Assembly (NCBI GenBank): GCA_037179385.1
Contig: CM074187.1
Span: 50,068,879 to 50,132,878, forward strand
Direction of reading: 5' to 3'
DNA length: 64,000 nucleotides
Source: Holothuria scabra
Taxonomy: Eukaryota; Echinodermata; Holothuroidea; Aspidochirotida; Holothuriidae
The stretch's first letter is position 1; each line of letters opens with the position of its first letter. Below, piece by piece: positions 24,193 to 34,861 of the stretch. Below the pieces are notes generated by a model, which saw only the letters and a program-made list of their open reading frames with translations, did not search any database and was not told the origin of the DNA. The position numbers were made by a program, and so were the translations under genes.

Positions 24193-27100
24193 GACAACTT
24201 CGATTGTAAGAATTGCTTGCGACGAGTGCCGACATTTTGAAGAAAATTTATTTGTAATGGTAAAAATGCAAGGGGACTCAGCAAGGGGTTGTGAACGGAT
24301 ATGCCGGAGAGGAACAACTACGGTAGCTCCCGTTAATGGATACAACAACCCGAATCATAGCCAGAAGCGAAGGTTTGCCGAAAGGATGCCGAACAAAAGT
24401 TTCGACGAGCGCCGCAAAATTCGTGGTTTCGTTGAACAAAATTTGGAAATCTTTTGTTCTTTAATATTGAGAAATAGGACATTTGGTTTTGTGGAAGACC
24501 ATTCAACTCCTCATTTCAGACAGTTGCAATTTTCTCAAAAAAGGACATTTGGTTTTGTGGAAGACCATTCAACTCCTCATTTCAGACAGTTGCAATTTTC
24601 TCAACAAAGTTACTCCTATAGCCCAACCACCGAAAAACCCTACTTCATTATTCTCAGGCCCGTAGCCAGCCCATGTGGAGGGATGGGTCTTTTTTCCAAG
24701 ATGTAGACCTTTTCCAAATACGGAGGCGACTGGCGCGTGCCGTAAGCATGCAGTTGCTAAGGGTCCGGGATGCTTCCCCGGAAAAGTTTGAAATCGGCAG
24801 ATCTCCTGGAATCTGGAGCATTTTAGGGGACTTTTGAGCACAACAGAAGTCCCTTTTCCCCAGGAACTCCACACAGTACACCACTTTATGAGAAGTGAAC
24901 GGAAATTCGTCCTCAATATGTCAAGATCAAAAATATTTCATAGCTGACCCTCCAAACACAGTGCTGGAAAATGGACCTCCCTCAAGTTGGGGTGGGTCGT
25001 TCGAACGCTCCGACCCCCCCCCCCCCCCCGGCTACGGGCATGACTCTGACATGTCTGGCAGGGGCAAGCAATGCTTTAATATGTAACCAAAACAATTTCT
25101 GTGTATGTATAGTTTTGAACTACTCTGCACCTTTTGATTGTGATGTCAATTGAAGATCATTCAGCAAATGAGAATTTGGCTTTCTATCAACCAAAATGCA
25201 CTTGAGTGATGAGTCTCTGTCATTAATAGCAAAACAGAGACACTGGGTAACTGGTCGAGGGGTTAATTCATTCCCACTACCCTGCATGGGCTCAGCATTG
25301 AAACGCTTAGGAACAGTTTTTTTTTCTTTATGTTGGTGTTGAGCCTGAGTAAAGAATCTTCCAAACAGTAACAAGAGAGAACAGAATTACTTCTTATCGA
25401 TTCAGTATTGTGTTTCTTAAGAACTAGTCACACACAGAAGAACAACAGCTTTCACCGTTATAGCCCTACTCCAATAAATCTTAAATGGGTGTTTTACAGT
25501 TTACTGAAAACGAACTAAAGCGCACGTTCCAGAGCACGCAGTCAGAAGGAGCAAGACTTGCCTGAAGGGGCGCTTCAAAGTTTGTAGGGCAAAAATATTT
25601 GGTCAGAGGGGGCGAGAAATAGGATGAAGGGACCCTTTTGTGTTGGTAGATACATATGTCTCAATACGGTTAAAAGAGTAAAAAGGGCGCTGACAGGCAA
25701 TTTGAATCCGTCAAGGGGGAGACTGCCCCCTCTGACTATATGGAACCTCCGCCACATGGGCACAGCGGCCCGCACGGGTGGGGTCAGGGCCCCGTTTCCC
25801 CCGCATGGGTACCGGCCTGCCATGACGCTTCTCTAAAACAAAGTCCATCCCCCATTCTCGAACATCTGAGGGTACGCCAATGGGAACGGGTGACGCGAAG
25901 CACACCGTCCTTTTGTCGATACCTAATTAGTTACCTCCTAAACTGACGTTTACGCACCGATGGCGTAGCTGTCTTCATGGTCGCGCCAATTTGACCACGT
26001 GTCAGATCATAACACAGTCGATACATTCACTCATGCAGCATTATCAACCGGTTGTTTTTTGCCTGTCTAATAATAAAGCATATATACTTCCTTTCCGAAT
26101 AGCGATACATACAAACATTAGTTTGTTGCCCAATTACATTTTCATTCTGTTAATAAATGTAGATGTTCATCATATGCACCGTTTGTGTGTGTGTTTAGTT
26201 ACACATTTTTATCTTCTTTTCTGACTTTAAGCTTCATGAATTCAATTTTGAAACTTTTCATATGCAGTCCGTTTAAATGGCAGCGAAAATCATTTCACTG
26301 TTTTGTTTGTTTTTTGAGTTTTTAATTTCTTGTCTGCCAAGTGAATAGATGAGCCTTTTAAAGTTTTTCATCACCTGGTGCTCCTTACTTTTTGTCTTCA
26401 CCAACAAAGCAGTTTATTTCTTTGGCTATCGATAAATGGTGGCTAACAAAGGAAGCATCACATAGATGTAAGATGTAGCCAAACTTTTTTGTTCACCAAT
26501 GATACTTTTGGTAGGGCAGAACACATTCATGAATAAGAATATAAGATTGATCAATAAATTGCTCTAGCTTAGAAGGGAATGGTGGAGGAGTTACCCGTTG
26601 TGTAGCAATAGACTGTATTGAACACACATTTTATAATTTCTTTATTTACTAAAGCCCCTGGGGCCAGGGGGGAGCTTTGGCCCCGACCCGGACAAACTGT
26701 GGACTGGCGAAAGTATGCTTCTGCCCCCATCCAAGAATAAAAACTTATTTGTTACTTCTGCGTGTAGTATCTTTAAACTTTCCAATAATATTTCGTACTA
26801 TTTTTTGCATCAAATTGCATACACCTTCATTTTCCTCAAGATTTATACAAAAGAGAGTTGGGACATCCCCTCCACTTAAACCCCCAGGGCGTCACATACT
26901 AGAACAACGTTCACCCCCCCCCCCACAACGAACATCTTCCTACGACTATAGTTTTGCCCTATTTTAGAATGCACTCTGGTCCGTACGTACAATAGTCCGT
27001 CAGTGGTAATAGTTAAAAGTTATTTTCTATTGATCTTGGTAGCCAACGACTTTTCAGAGTCTACGGCATCAGAAAAAGCTAGTAATTAGTATTAAATTGC

Positions 27101-27422
27101 GGCTTCCTGGCGGAAAAGGTTTATTGCAAGGTTTCAGCGCTAGGCTACTGTCAAATGCCAAGTTTTTATATTATCATATCTATTGGTCATATGAATTAAT
27201 CCTATAGAGAAATTTAGTAATTGTGCCCCCTCTCAGGAAAGTTTTTGACCATCGATACCCCCTCCCCTGCTCAAAAATCCTGGCTATGCCACTGATCTGT
27301 ACGGACGTTTCTTTAATCATGGCGCCTCTCTTTTTGTGTATGCGTTCAAATTCATTGCAAATAATTTGTAAAGGTGTACGGTAAGATATAAGAATATCTG
27401 ACTTAACGGCTCACCAACACGA
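24193..27422. other. Interior of the foldback element, gene-free
   Basis: Apart from the unrecognised ORF at 24257 I see no coding signal. An inverted pair, CAGGCCCGTAGCCAGCCC (24656) and GGCTACGGGC (25028-25037), suggests a ~380-bp hAT-type MITE, but the flanks do not match as a TSD. C-homopolymers lie at 25014-25030 and 26914. 'atcctggctatgccactg' at 27278-27295 is an orphan right end of the hAT type. Confidence 0.4.
24257..24706 (+). other. Unrecognised ORF with 22-residue duplication
   Basis: A 149-codon open frame inside the ~7 kb foldback element. Residues 75-96 and 97-118 are near-identical 22-residue repeats (RTFGFVEDHSTPHFRQLQFS), produced by a 66-bp in-frame tandem duplication at 24477-24608. 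There is no signal peptide, membrane segment or known domain. Its 3' part runs into a 'caggcccgtagccagccc' repeat end at 24656, so even if the upstream part was once coding, the annotated stop is not natural. It may be a fragment of an element-encoded gene or non-coding. I do not assign a function. Confidence 0.2.
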
Positions 27423-27430
27423 ATGTGTTA

Positions 27431-27746
27431 CATAGGCGTAGGAAGCGGGGCTGGGGTGTGAAACCCCCAGTAAAGAATGTAGGGGCTGAAGTATGCTTCC
27501 GCTCCCCAAGATCCAACACTGCCCGAAAACCCGTTTTTGTCTCTTCTTCAAAAAATGTCAAAAATTTGCAGTAACTTTCCTTAAGATTTGTCCAAAATAT
27601 TGCACCAAATTGCATCTGAAGTCTCTAAAATACCCCCAAAATCCGACATGAGAGGGGTCACCCCCTCCCCTTAGACCTCTTCCCCAGGCCGGCGATCCGA
27701 AACGAGGTACAGCATCCCCAGTCTGGAAAAGCTTCCTATGCCTATG
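27431..27746. mobile_element. 316-bp hAT-like MITE with known empty site
   Basis: The ends CATAGGCGTAGGAAGC and GCTTCCTATGCCTATG are inverted repeats with one mismatch. The flanks ATGTGTTA (27423-27430) and GTGTGTTA (27747-27754) form an 8-bp TSD with one mismatch. The flanking sequence 'ccaacacgaatgtgtta' plus 'tatcgtgtc' matches an uninterrupted copy of the same host repeat at 37667-37693 ('ccaacatgaatgtgtta', 'tatagtgtcacc'), which acts as the empty site. Confidence 0.8.
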
Positions 27747-27868
27747 GTGTGTTATATCGTGTCAACTGTACAAAGACGAAAGTGTAAACACGGTTTCGGA
27801 CACGATTAAAGTTCGGCTTTGTTCTTGCCCGTGACGAGTTTTACCATTTGAAGGGGGAGGAAAGTGTG

Positions 27869-30289
27869 CAGGGGTGGCGCCAGGATTTGCCCGACAGGGG
27901 GCCAAGCTCCCCGACAGGGGGGCCAGCATTTTAAGGCCCCGACAAAGGTGGTGACTTAGTCCCGGTGGGACGTGACTCGGCAGAATTTGAGGCGCGCGCA
28001 GCGCGCCGAAATTTTGTACCCTCTTTTTAACAAAATACTTAAAAATCTGGAGTTTATTTTGAAGAAAAAAATTAAAATCTTCCAAACAATTTTGACTTTT
28101 GGAAGGAACATAAAAAAGTTGGGGTGTTTATTGAAGAATCTATCCTTCATATGGGCAAAATCAAAAACGTTTTGTACGCAACAGCTGGAATTCTGATGAG
28201 GTTTTGCATGTAACCGTGCGAAGTTTACGTACTAGGGTCTCAAGACGAGACTAGAACTCTGCCCGAAAAGTTTTTCCCTTTTTTAACGAAGATTTGAAGA
28301 TTAGGAGCTTATTATATTGCAGAAATTTGGGGATTTAATATAAGAAAATATATTTTTTGCAAGGTTAAAATAAAAAATTTGGGTTCTTTATTAAGTGATA
28401 TGCCTTTCAAGAGCAAAATTAGGTAGAATGTCGGGGTGATTTAAAAAGTTGGTTTTAAGTGCTGTACTGAATATCCATCGATATAGGAAAATTTTGTCAC
28501 TTTGAACAATCTGAAGCTTATATTGGGGAAAAATTGTAATTTAAGACAGACCTTCTTATAAGAAAAATCAAGTAGGGGGTGATCTGTAGTTTTGTTGGGG
28601 TTACTGAATATCATCAGGCAGATTAAGGCCCTCGGACCATATTCGAAAATTTTCCCTTGGAAAAGTTTGGCTTCCCATATATTTGAAGTTTTATATCTAA
28701 TAAATATATAGGCGTACGGGAGCGTTTCGGTTTGGGAGGGGACAGAATTTGTCCCGAAAAATGTAATCCTGTCCGAAAAAGCACATGGATTTTTTTTGAA
28801 AAATTGAGAACCACCAGACAGCAGGAAAAGGCATTTCCCGGGCTGGTACGGTAATTAGAAACAAAGTAGTCATTAATTTGAGCTTTCTTTCACAATTAAA
28901 ATTTCACTTTATTATACTGTCCCAAAACGAAGAATAATATGCCAGCATGCATTGTTTCGGTAAGTAACCTGTTCGCCCAAAATATCTAAGCGGAGCGCAA
29001 CCACCAGTTGGTACAGAAAATTGTTAAAAAATCTAGTCCCTCAGACTGTCAAACAGCCGGAAATGGCATTTCCCAGACTTGTAACTAGAAATGAAGCCAT
29101 CGTTATTTTGAGCTATCCTTTGAAATGAACGTTTAAATTCAACAGAAAAAGGTCCAACTTGCTATAAGTCGATCAGAAAATTCCCAGATAAAAGGTACTG
29201 CTACAATTAGATGTACTGGTCCTGTCCCTTTTTCTTTTTTTTGGGGGGGGGGAGGGGGTGGGACTGTGCAACGGAATTGAAATCATACTAATGTGTTTGA
29301 CTCTTCTAGGAATCTTCGTTGTATTCAATTGCAAGATCCAAGTTGAAATTTTCTACGTGACTGCCCTAACCCCAGACTAAAAATGATTTTACTTTCGACG
29401 TATTTGAAAATATGTCACGTTACAAGGTGGTTTTAAATGAATTTTCAGTCAGACTTATGGGGAGACATCCTCACGCTACTGTTTATCATTATGTGTAGCT
29501 CAAAACATCCTGGCCAATTCTTATTACCGTTGCTAGAATTCGGCTTTCGGGGCAGGCCAGATGGCAGATCATTGGGCACTGCATGCACCTGAACAACCTC
29601 TCGTCTGTTTTATGTCAGGAAAATTCGGAATTGTGAGTTTCCTTGAAGAATATGGTCTTCTAGTGAGCAAAACCAAGAAGACCGTCCGGATTACTGAAGT
29701 TTATAAGACCCGCATCTTTTATCAGTTTAAGGTGGGCATTCAGATGAAGGTTCCCCGACGAGATTGGGTTTTCTCAACAAGAGGGGAAAGGGCAGCCTTC
29801 CCCGACGGGGGCACGACCTTGAAAATTGAAGATACGATGAGGAATAACAGAGCTTGTAAGAAGTGATTAAAACAGATTCAGATAGGCATAAAAATACCGT
29901 TACAAAAGAATTAGTTCAAAAAGAAAAAAGTTCACGATTATCCTCCCAGTAACTTCAGCCTTTATCCTTCATTTTAGACCTCCCCAAAGGAAATTGCCGT
30001 CAGTTCCACGACGGGGAGGAGATAGGACAAGGTACACGAAATTAGGTATAACCGAGCAAAGAAGAAGTGATTGAAAATCGATTCTAATGTGTATTAAAAT
30101 AGCATTTCAAGACAAAAAAAGTTTACCCATCCAGTAATTTCAGTCCGTGTAGGCCTTTTCTCTTTCTCTTTTTTTTATTTTTTATTTTTTTTAGGCCCCC
30201 CGACGAAATGGCCGACCTTCCCCGACGGGGAGCGAGTGGTCCCCGACGGGGGGCCATGGCCCCCAGGCCCCCCGCTGGCGCCACCCCTG
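27869..30289. mobile_element. hAT-like element, 2421 bp
   Basis: Begins CAGGGGTGGCGCCAGG and ends GGCGCCACCCCTG. The flanks AAAGTGTG (27861-27868) and GAAGTGTG (30290-30297) form an 8-bp TSD with one mismatch. The interior has the shared core word in degraded form at 28988-29070 ('gcggagcgcaaccaccagtt', 'agccggaaatggcatttccc') and repeated 'ttccccgacgggg' words near the right end (29750-30265). It lies inside the ~7 kb foldback element. It contains one unexplained 101-codon ORF. Confidence 0.75.
29561..29866 (+). other. Unrecognised 101-codon ORF in a hAT-like element
   Basis: Residues 1-73 have ordinary protein composition with alternating hydrophobic and charged residues (for example PLVCFMSGKFGIVSFLEEYG). 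The end overlaps the 'ccccgacgggg' repeat. A splice-like AG lies upstream at about 29559. It could be a decayed exon captured or encoded by the element. I see no zinc finger, no DDE/hAT transposase motif and no dimerisation-domain signature, so the function is unassigned. Confidence 0.25.
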
Positions 30290-31051
30290 GAAGTGTGTGA
30301 ATCGAGGGGCAAGAACTGTGATTGCAGGGGCACAAAATTTTCTCTTAACATCCTGTGTACAATTTCAATTTTCATCTGGCGGGGCAGTAATATTTTTGGT
30401 GCAGCATTATCCGTAAAGCACCTCCCCCCTGTGGCTTCGTACCTGGTTTGGTCTTTAACACATCCAGCTCGAATACGGCTCAAGTAATTTCCTTAAGTCG
30501 TCTCTTATATTATGGCAGGCGGGAAATATCGCGTGTTAGTCTCCTACACACGTAAGCGAATTCTACTGCTTGAGGTACACTGTTTTATCCCAGGCCTACA
30601 CAAAATTCAGTGGTCCGTCTGTATGTTGTTATTCCTCCAAACATGATAGTGTGCCGTCAATGCATAAGGTCTCATCTTGAAATCCCAAAGGTTAGGATTT
30701 CTTTGTAAGGTCTATGACGCGATTACGCGCAATACAATTTTTCATGTCTCCAGGAAGTGACGTTTCTTCAACCGATCTGGTCTCTTTCTTTGCGTAACTA
30801 TAGCTGAATTCGCAAGCGCATTATTTTCTTGTATGTAGAAGCAACAATTACTACAGTAACGTTTTTTAAAATTGCTAGAAAAATGTACAGTGATAGCCTC
30901 TGGATAGTTCAGGGAACAAAGTTTACGTAAGAAAAAATACTTCCGGGTCTTCGTTTTATAGCTGGTTGGGTCTTCGTTTTATAGCTAGTTGGGTCTTCGT
31001 TTTATAGGTCTTAGGTCTTCGGTCTTTGTTTTATAGACACCCCATGAAATA

Positions 31052-32097
31052 TGATAAAAGATTCTTTGAAGAGAAATGAGAAGGAAATGGTGATGTTTAG
31101 CTGTTACTTCAAAATCACGACCTTTAATTTAGAAAAAGTAAAGTGTGCAACAGGCTCCAACTTATGGACGAGGTACGTATGTCATCTGTGCAAGCAACTT
31201 TCCGCCGCCTTCATCGTATGCTGGATCTATTCTCTTTGTTTCGAAGAGATTTCGAGCAGGAATACTTTTACTCCGCACCTACAAAAATTCCGCTAGTGGT
31301 GGGCGGTTGAGTGATATTAGCGGGATGTATGGGCTGTTATCTTCCTCCACCTCCCACTAAAAAGGAAGAAAAAAAATATAATCGAAGAGATTAGTATGGC
31401 TTAAAACTGGTGTTATTTATCAGTTCACTCCTATAAAGAGTGAACTTAGTCCCACTCTGATAGAGTGAAAAGCATGAACCCCCCCCCCCCCCCCACTCAC
31501 ACACACATTAGAGTGGATCAATCTAAAAATGGTAACATTAACTACAGGAAGAGTGAAATTTACTGTTCACTGAAGGTAGCATTCTTTCTTTGGGTGTCTA
31601 GAAAAGTAAGACCTAGAAACATAAGACCAAAGAAGATACTGTAATGGGTGCATGATTTTTCATCAGGGTCTTACTGTAATGGGTGCATGATTTTTCATCA
31701 GGGTCTTACTCTTCTAGACACCCGGGTCTTATGTTTCTAGGTCTTACTTTTCCAGACACCCATCATTCTTTCTCAAGAGTGGTCCCCGTGGGCACTCCAT
31801 CAAGTGTGAAACGTTTGCTAGTTGTGTGAATTCCCACGCTTTTGGAGTGGATTTTATAATTTGCACCCTGCTTAAGAGTAAAAATTTCACGCTTTTTATT
31901 TTCATTGTGCTATGTTAAAGACATGACTGCGAAAGCATTTTGCCCAAAACCAATTTCTAATGTCTGCACTTGCTAATGGAGAGCCCCCCCCCCCATTTGC
32001 TAACTGGACAGAAGGTTTCATTCAGCTACGTCCCTGAATGGGAACACTTCAAAATCATGAGATTTCACCTGTTATGATTTATAGTAGGTAACCCTTG
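31052..32097. other. Gene-free stretch with 'gagtgaa' words
   Basis: The start (31052-31135) is the right-hand piece of the MITE-2 copy split by the foldback element ('aagattctttgaagagaaat', 'tttagctgttacttcaaaat'). Scattered 'cactctnnnagagtgaa' words occur at 31420-31570 and 31775-31900. A ~17-C run lies at 31470-31490. No gene. Confidence 0.45.
31592..31761. mobile_element. Miniature GGGTGTCT foldback element
   Basis: Starts GGGTGTCTAGAAAAGTAAG and ends CTTTTCCAGACACCC. Arms of 'taagacctagaaacataaga' type form a short foldback. Two 35-bp tandem copies of 'actgtaatgggtgcatgatt' fill the centre (31638, 31673). A second internal 'agacaccc' lies at about 31715. The 10-base word CATTCTTTCT lies on both sides (31580-31589 and 31764-31773), each separated from the terminus by two bases (TT and AT), which suits a TSD of about 9-10 bp. 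Confidence 0.7.
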
Positions 32098-32099
32098 AA

Positions 32100-33249
32100 C
32101 CAAGTCAACGACACCCACAAAACCGAAGGCTCGCGAGACCGAAAATTTAAATGACAAAGGGTCCGCCAGGCCGAAAGTAAGAAAAGATATGCGAAAGCGA
32201 ATTGTGAAAGCGAGACCGAAAGGGTGAAGAAGCCAGCGAGACTGAAAATTTCGGAAAATCAGAAAACCCTCGAGCCTGAAAATCAATACATTGCAGTGGG
32301 TTTTTTAAATGTCAGTCTCGCGATGAGTTTCTCATTTTTTGATCTCGCAGACCCTATTTACTTTTCGTTCTCGCGAACCTTCGGTCTCGTGAACCCCGGT
32401 GTGACGAACCTTCGGTCTTGTGAAGCATATTACGTTTTCGGTCACGTGGACCTTCGGCCTCGCGGGCTGTGGACACCGGGGTCTGATCATTATTCCGAAG
32501 GGTCGTTACTCCGAAGGTTCGTTAATCCGATTAAATCAGGAGGGTCGTTATTCCGAAGGTTCGTTATTCCGAATAAAGAATAAGGGTCGTTATTCCGAAG
32601 GTTCGTTATTCCGAATAAAGAATAAGGGTCGTTATTCCGGAGGGTCGTTATTCCGAATGAAACACAAGGGTCGTTATTCCGAAGAGTCGTTATGCTGATT
32701 ACAGGATAGGGTGCGTTATTCGGAACACAGGATGTCGTCAACTTTTCTTCTTCCTTCACACCATTAACGACTATGTTTATTGACGTTAATTAATGTAAAT
32801 GAAGAACTGTTACTGTTTGGGGTGAGAGAACTGGGCCTTTAAGGCGGTATGACGCAAATGGTAAATGGTTAATTTTAAAATTTCAACAACTTGCTTAGGT
32901 TTGTATTAACGGCGTGTGATCATTGAATGGGGACGTCTTTGCATCGATCTATGGAATTTGTGGAAAGGAAGGTAGGTCAGACAATACCGTTCCTAACACA
33001 GAAGCTGTGCCCTTGTATATTTGGAGGGATGAGAGTCCACATCCTCCATTCGGAATTACGACCCTTATTTTTTCGGAATAAGGAACCTTCGGAATAACGA
33101 ACCTTCGGAATAGCGAACCTTCGGAATAAAGACCCTTATTCTCTTTCGGAATAACGAACCTTCGGAATAACGAACCTTCGGAACAACGAACCTTCGGAAT
33201 AACGACCCTTATTCTCTTTTCGGAATAACGAACGACAATCGTGGACACC
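32100..33249. mobile_element. Foldback-like locus with two different word arrays
   Basis: 32115-32290 and 32320-32475 are opposed arrays of 'gcgagaccgaaaat' and 'ttcggtctcgcgaacc'. 32484-32720 is an array of 'ggttcgttattccgaa', mirrored by 'ttcggaataacgaacc' at 33050-33232. GTGGACACC occurs at 32469-32477 and 33241-33249 and could be a 9-bp TSD of a 763-bp element (32478-33240). However, GGTGTCCAC also resembles the GGGTGTCT terminus of this class, so it could instead be an element end, and the whole 1.15 kb may be one or two elements. A MITE-1 right end (about 32805-32842) lies in the centre. Confidence 0.55.
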
Positions 33250-33986
33250 TAGTCAGACGCTCGTTTTACTGTCAGTTCAGTCTGATATATGGATATCTTG
33301 TAGCCCATCTTTTTGGAGCAGGACAAATAACCAGTGGTGGGAGAATGGGGCAGGAGGGCCCCTTCAAATGACGGATCAGTGAGTAACTTACTCCTAGTTA
33401 TTTCTCTCCCTTAAAGTGTAAAACCACTTCTTTCTTTTACCCCACTCCCACACAAACACTGCCCTACCTCATAGTAGAAGCCGAGCCTGCGTACCGTGTC
33501 TGTGACTTCCACCTTCTTCGGATGCCGCCCCCACTTTTTCGTACCGATGTGTTGAACGAAAAGCTTCGCGGGAAAGTTGAATACATGCTACTGCTTAGGC
33601 GACCTTTAACCATGAATTTATCGTTTTATGGAGCAATTGTATATTTAGACTGTTTCTTTAAGGCTTCGCTTGCCAGTAACCTTTGTTTTAACTAGTAAGT
33701 AATGTGCATATATCTGTCGATACTTGTAGGTTACATCATCGACTGGGTCCAGTAAATTCCACATGTAGTTCCATGACTTCACAATCGAGCTGGGCTAATA
33801 GCCTGTGGGATGAAAAATACAACCTTGAAAAAGGCAGTATTTAGTGCTTAAAGGGCAAGAGCATGGAAGTACTAGGTACTAGGTTCCATGGCAAGAGCAA
33901 TCAACCCAAAATTTACTTTGAGACTACAGGAGCAAAAGTGGTCAGGTTGGCGTGTGCCTGTATGTGTATATGTGTACGTATGTATG
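33250..33986. other. Gene-free stretch
   Basis: No gene or bounded element. 'gttgaacgaaaagcttcgcg' at 33551 is another piece of the dispersed repeat seen near 9950, 21940 and 22880. The right end runs into a TATG/TG tract (33958-33990). Confidence 0.4.
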
Positions 33987-34277
33987 TAGTGGCGGCGCCA
34001 GAATGCCAAAATTGGGTGAGAGGCAAACTAGGGGCAAAGGATAATGCAGGGGGCAAAAATTCCGGACGTGTGCGAAACCAGCTCAAAGCGAGAGTGGAGG
34101 TTCAGAGGGCGAAGCCCCTAAGAGCTCTGATGATTTAGCATATCTCTTTTCAAAAAATTACGTCTCTGGAGAGATATATCACTCATCTTTATCGGTTAAC
34201 CCAACTCCGAAGTGATCCACGTTGGGAGGAGGGGGGAGTCCAAAATCTGGGGAAACTATGCCCCGTAGCGCCTCCAC

Positions 34278-34279
<2 letters not shown>
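33987..34279. mobile_element. hAT-like MITE inside a TG microsatellite
   Basis: Ends TAGTGGCGGCGCC and GCGCCTCCACT are inverted repeats of the CAGTGGCG type. The element separates a TATG/TG tract (to 33986) from a pure TG tract (from 34279), so the 8-bp TSD would be microsatellite sequence and cannot be fixed exactly. Non-coding. Confidence 0.5.
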
Positions 34280-34308
<29 letters not shown>

Positions 34309-34591
34309 CTCTACTTGCGATGCTCGCTAAGGTACGGTGTAACGCGGCTGTACTTGAAAACCTTACAGTATACTCTCACTCCAAACAGTTCCAATTCTCT
34401 AACCTACTTAAAAGAAGGATTCAAGGTCATATCAAGTTTTTACATGTTAGAGAGGTACTTATTCCAAGCATTTTGATGAAATTTGCATTGAAACCCGAAG
34501 TGTGGTTCTCAAGATATGAGGAAGTAAAGTTGTCACATTTTTAGCAAACAGTGAACTTGAAGCAAGCACATTATGACATCATATCCCCACA

Positions 34592-34861
34592 TTAAAGGGC
34601 AGGAGCAGTCACCCCAACTTGAAGCAGTGTAGTAGACTGTCCAGTTTCATGATTGGCTGTTGAGAATCATGTGACAACATTTTTTCTCCTCAAATTTGAA
34701 ATTTACAAGAGGTAACTGCTTGGTTTACCTTGCATATGTTATATTGAAGTCATAAAATATTATGAAAGATTCTTTGAACAGAAATAAGACAAGAATTGTG
34801 ATATTTAGCTGTTTACCTGTTGCTTCAAAATAAGTTTAGAGGGACTGCTCTTGACCTTTAA
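34592..34861. mobile_element. MITE-2, intact copy
   Basis: Begins TTAAAGGGCAGGAGCAGTCA and ends GGGACTGCTCTTGACCTTTAA, imperfect inverted repeats; length 270 bp. Internal phrases 'tttcatgattggctgttgag', 'aatcatgtgacaa' and 'ttgaagtcataaaatatt' recur at 62640-62885 and, split, on both sides of the element at 24067. Its ends resemble MITE-1 (TTAAAGG, then CACCCCAA), so the two may be distant relatives. Confidence 0.7.

Larger units (their letters stand above)
24067..31042. mobile_element. GGGTGTCT foldback element, ~7 kb, composite
   Basis: Begins GGGTGTCTATAAAAC and ends GTTTTATAGACACCC. The left arm (24067-24192) is an array of 'ctataaaacgaagacccaac'; the right arm (about 30946-31042) is its reverse complement. 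The flanks CATAAAATA (24058-24066) and CATGAAATA (31043-31051) form a 9-bp TSD with one mismatch. The flanking halves join into MITE-2 sequence ('gaagtcataaaata' with 'tgataaaagattctttgaa'), matching the uninterrupted copy at 34750-34790, so the boundaries are independently supported. The interior is mostly later insertions, including the hAT-like elements at 27431-27746 and 27869-30289. No transposase recognised. Confidence 0.75.

Noticed and set aside
24656..25040. ~380-bp hAT MITE between CAGGCCCGTAGCC and GGCTACGGGC
   Set aside because: The inverted ends are plausible but the flanks ATTATTCT and ACTCTGAC are not duplicates; left as a note.
32420..32759. Overlapping ORFs with YSEGSLFR and LRNNDPYSLFGITN repeats on opposite strands
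   Set aside because: Both are translations of the gttcgttattccgaa array; a protein gene would not be open on both strands with the same periodicity.
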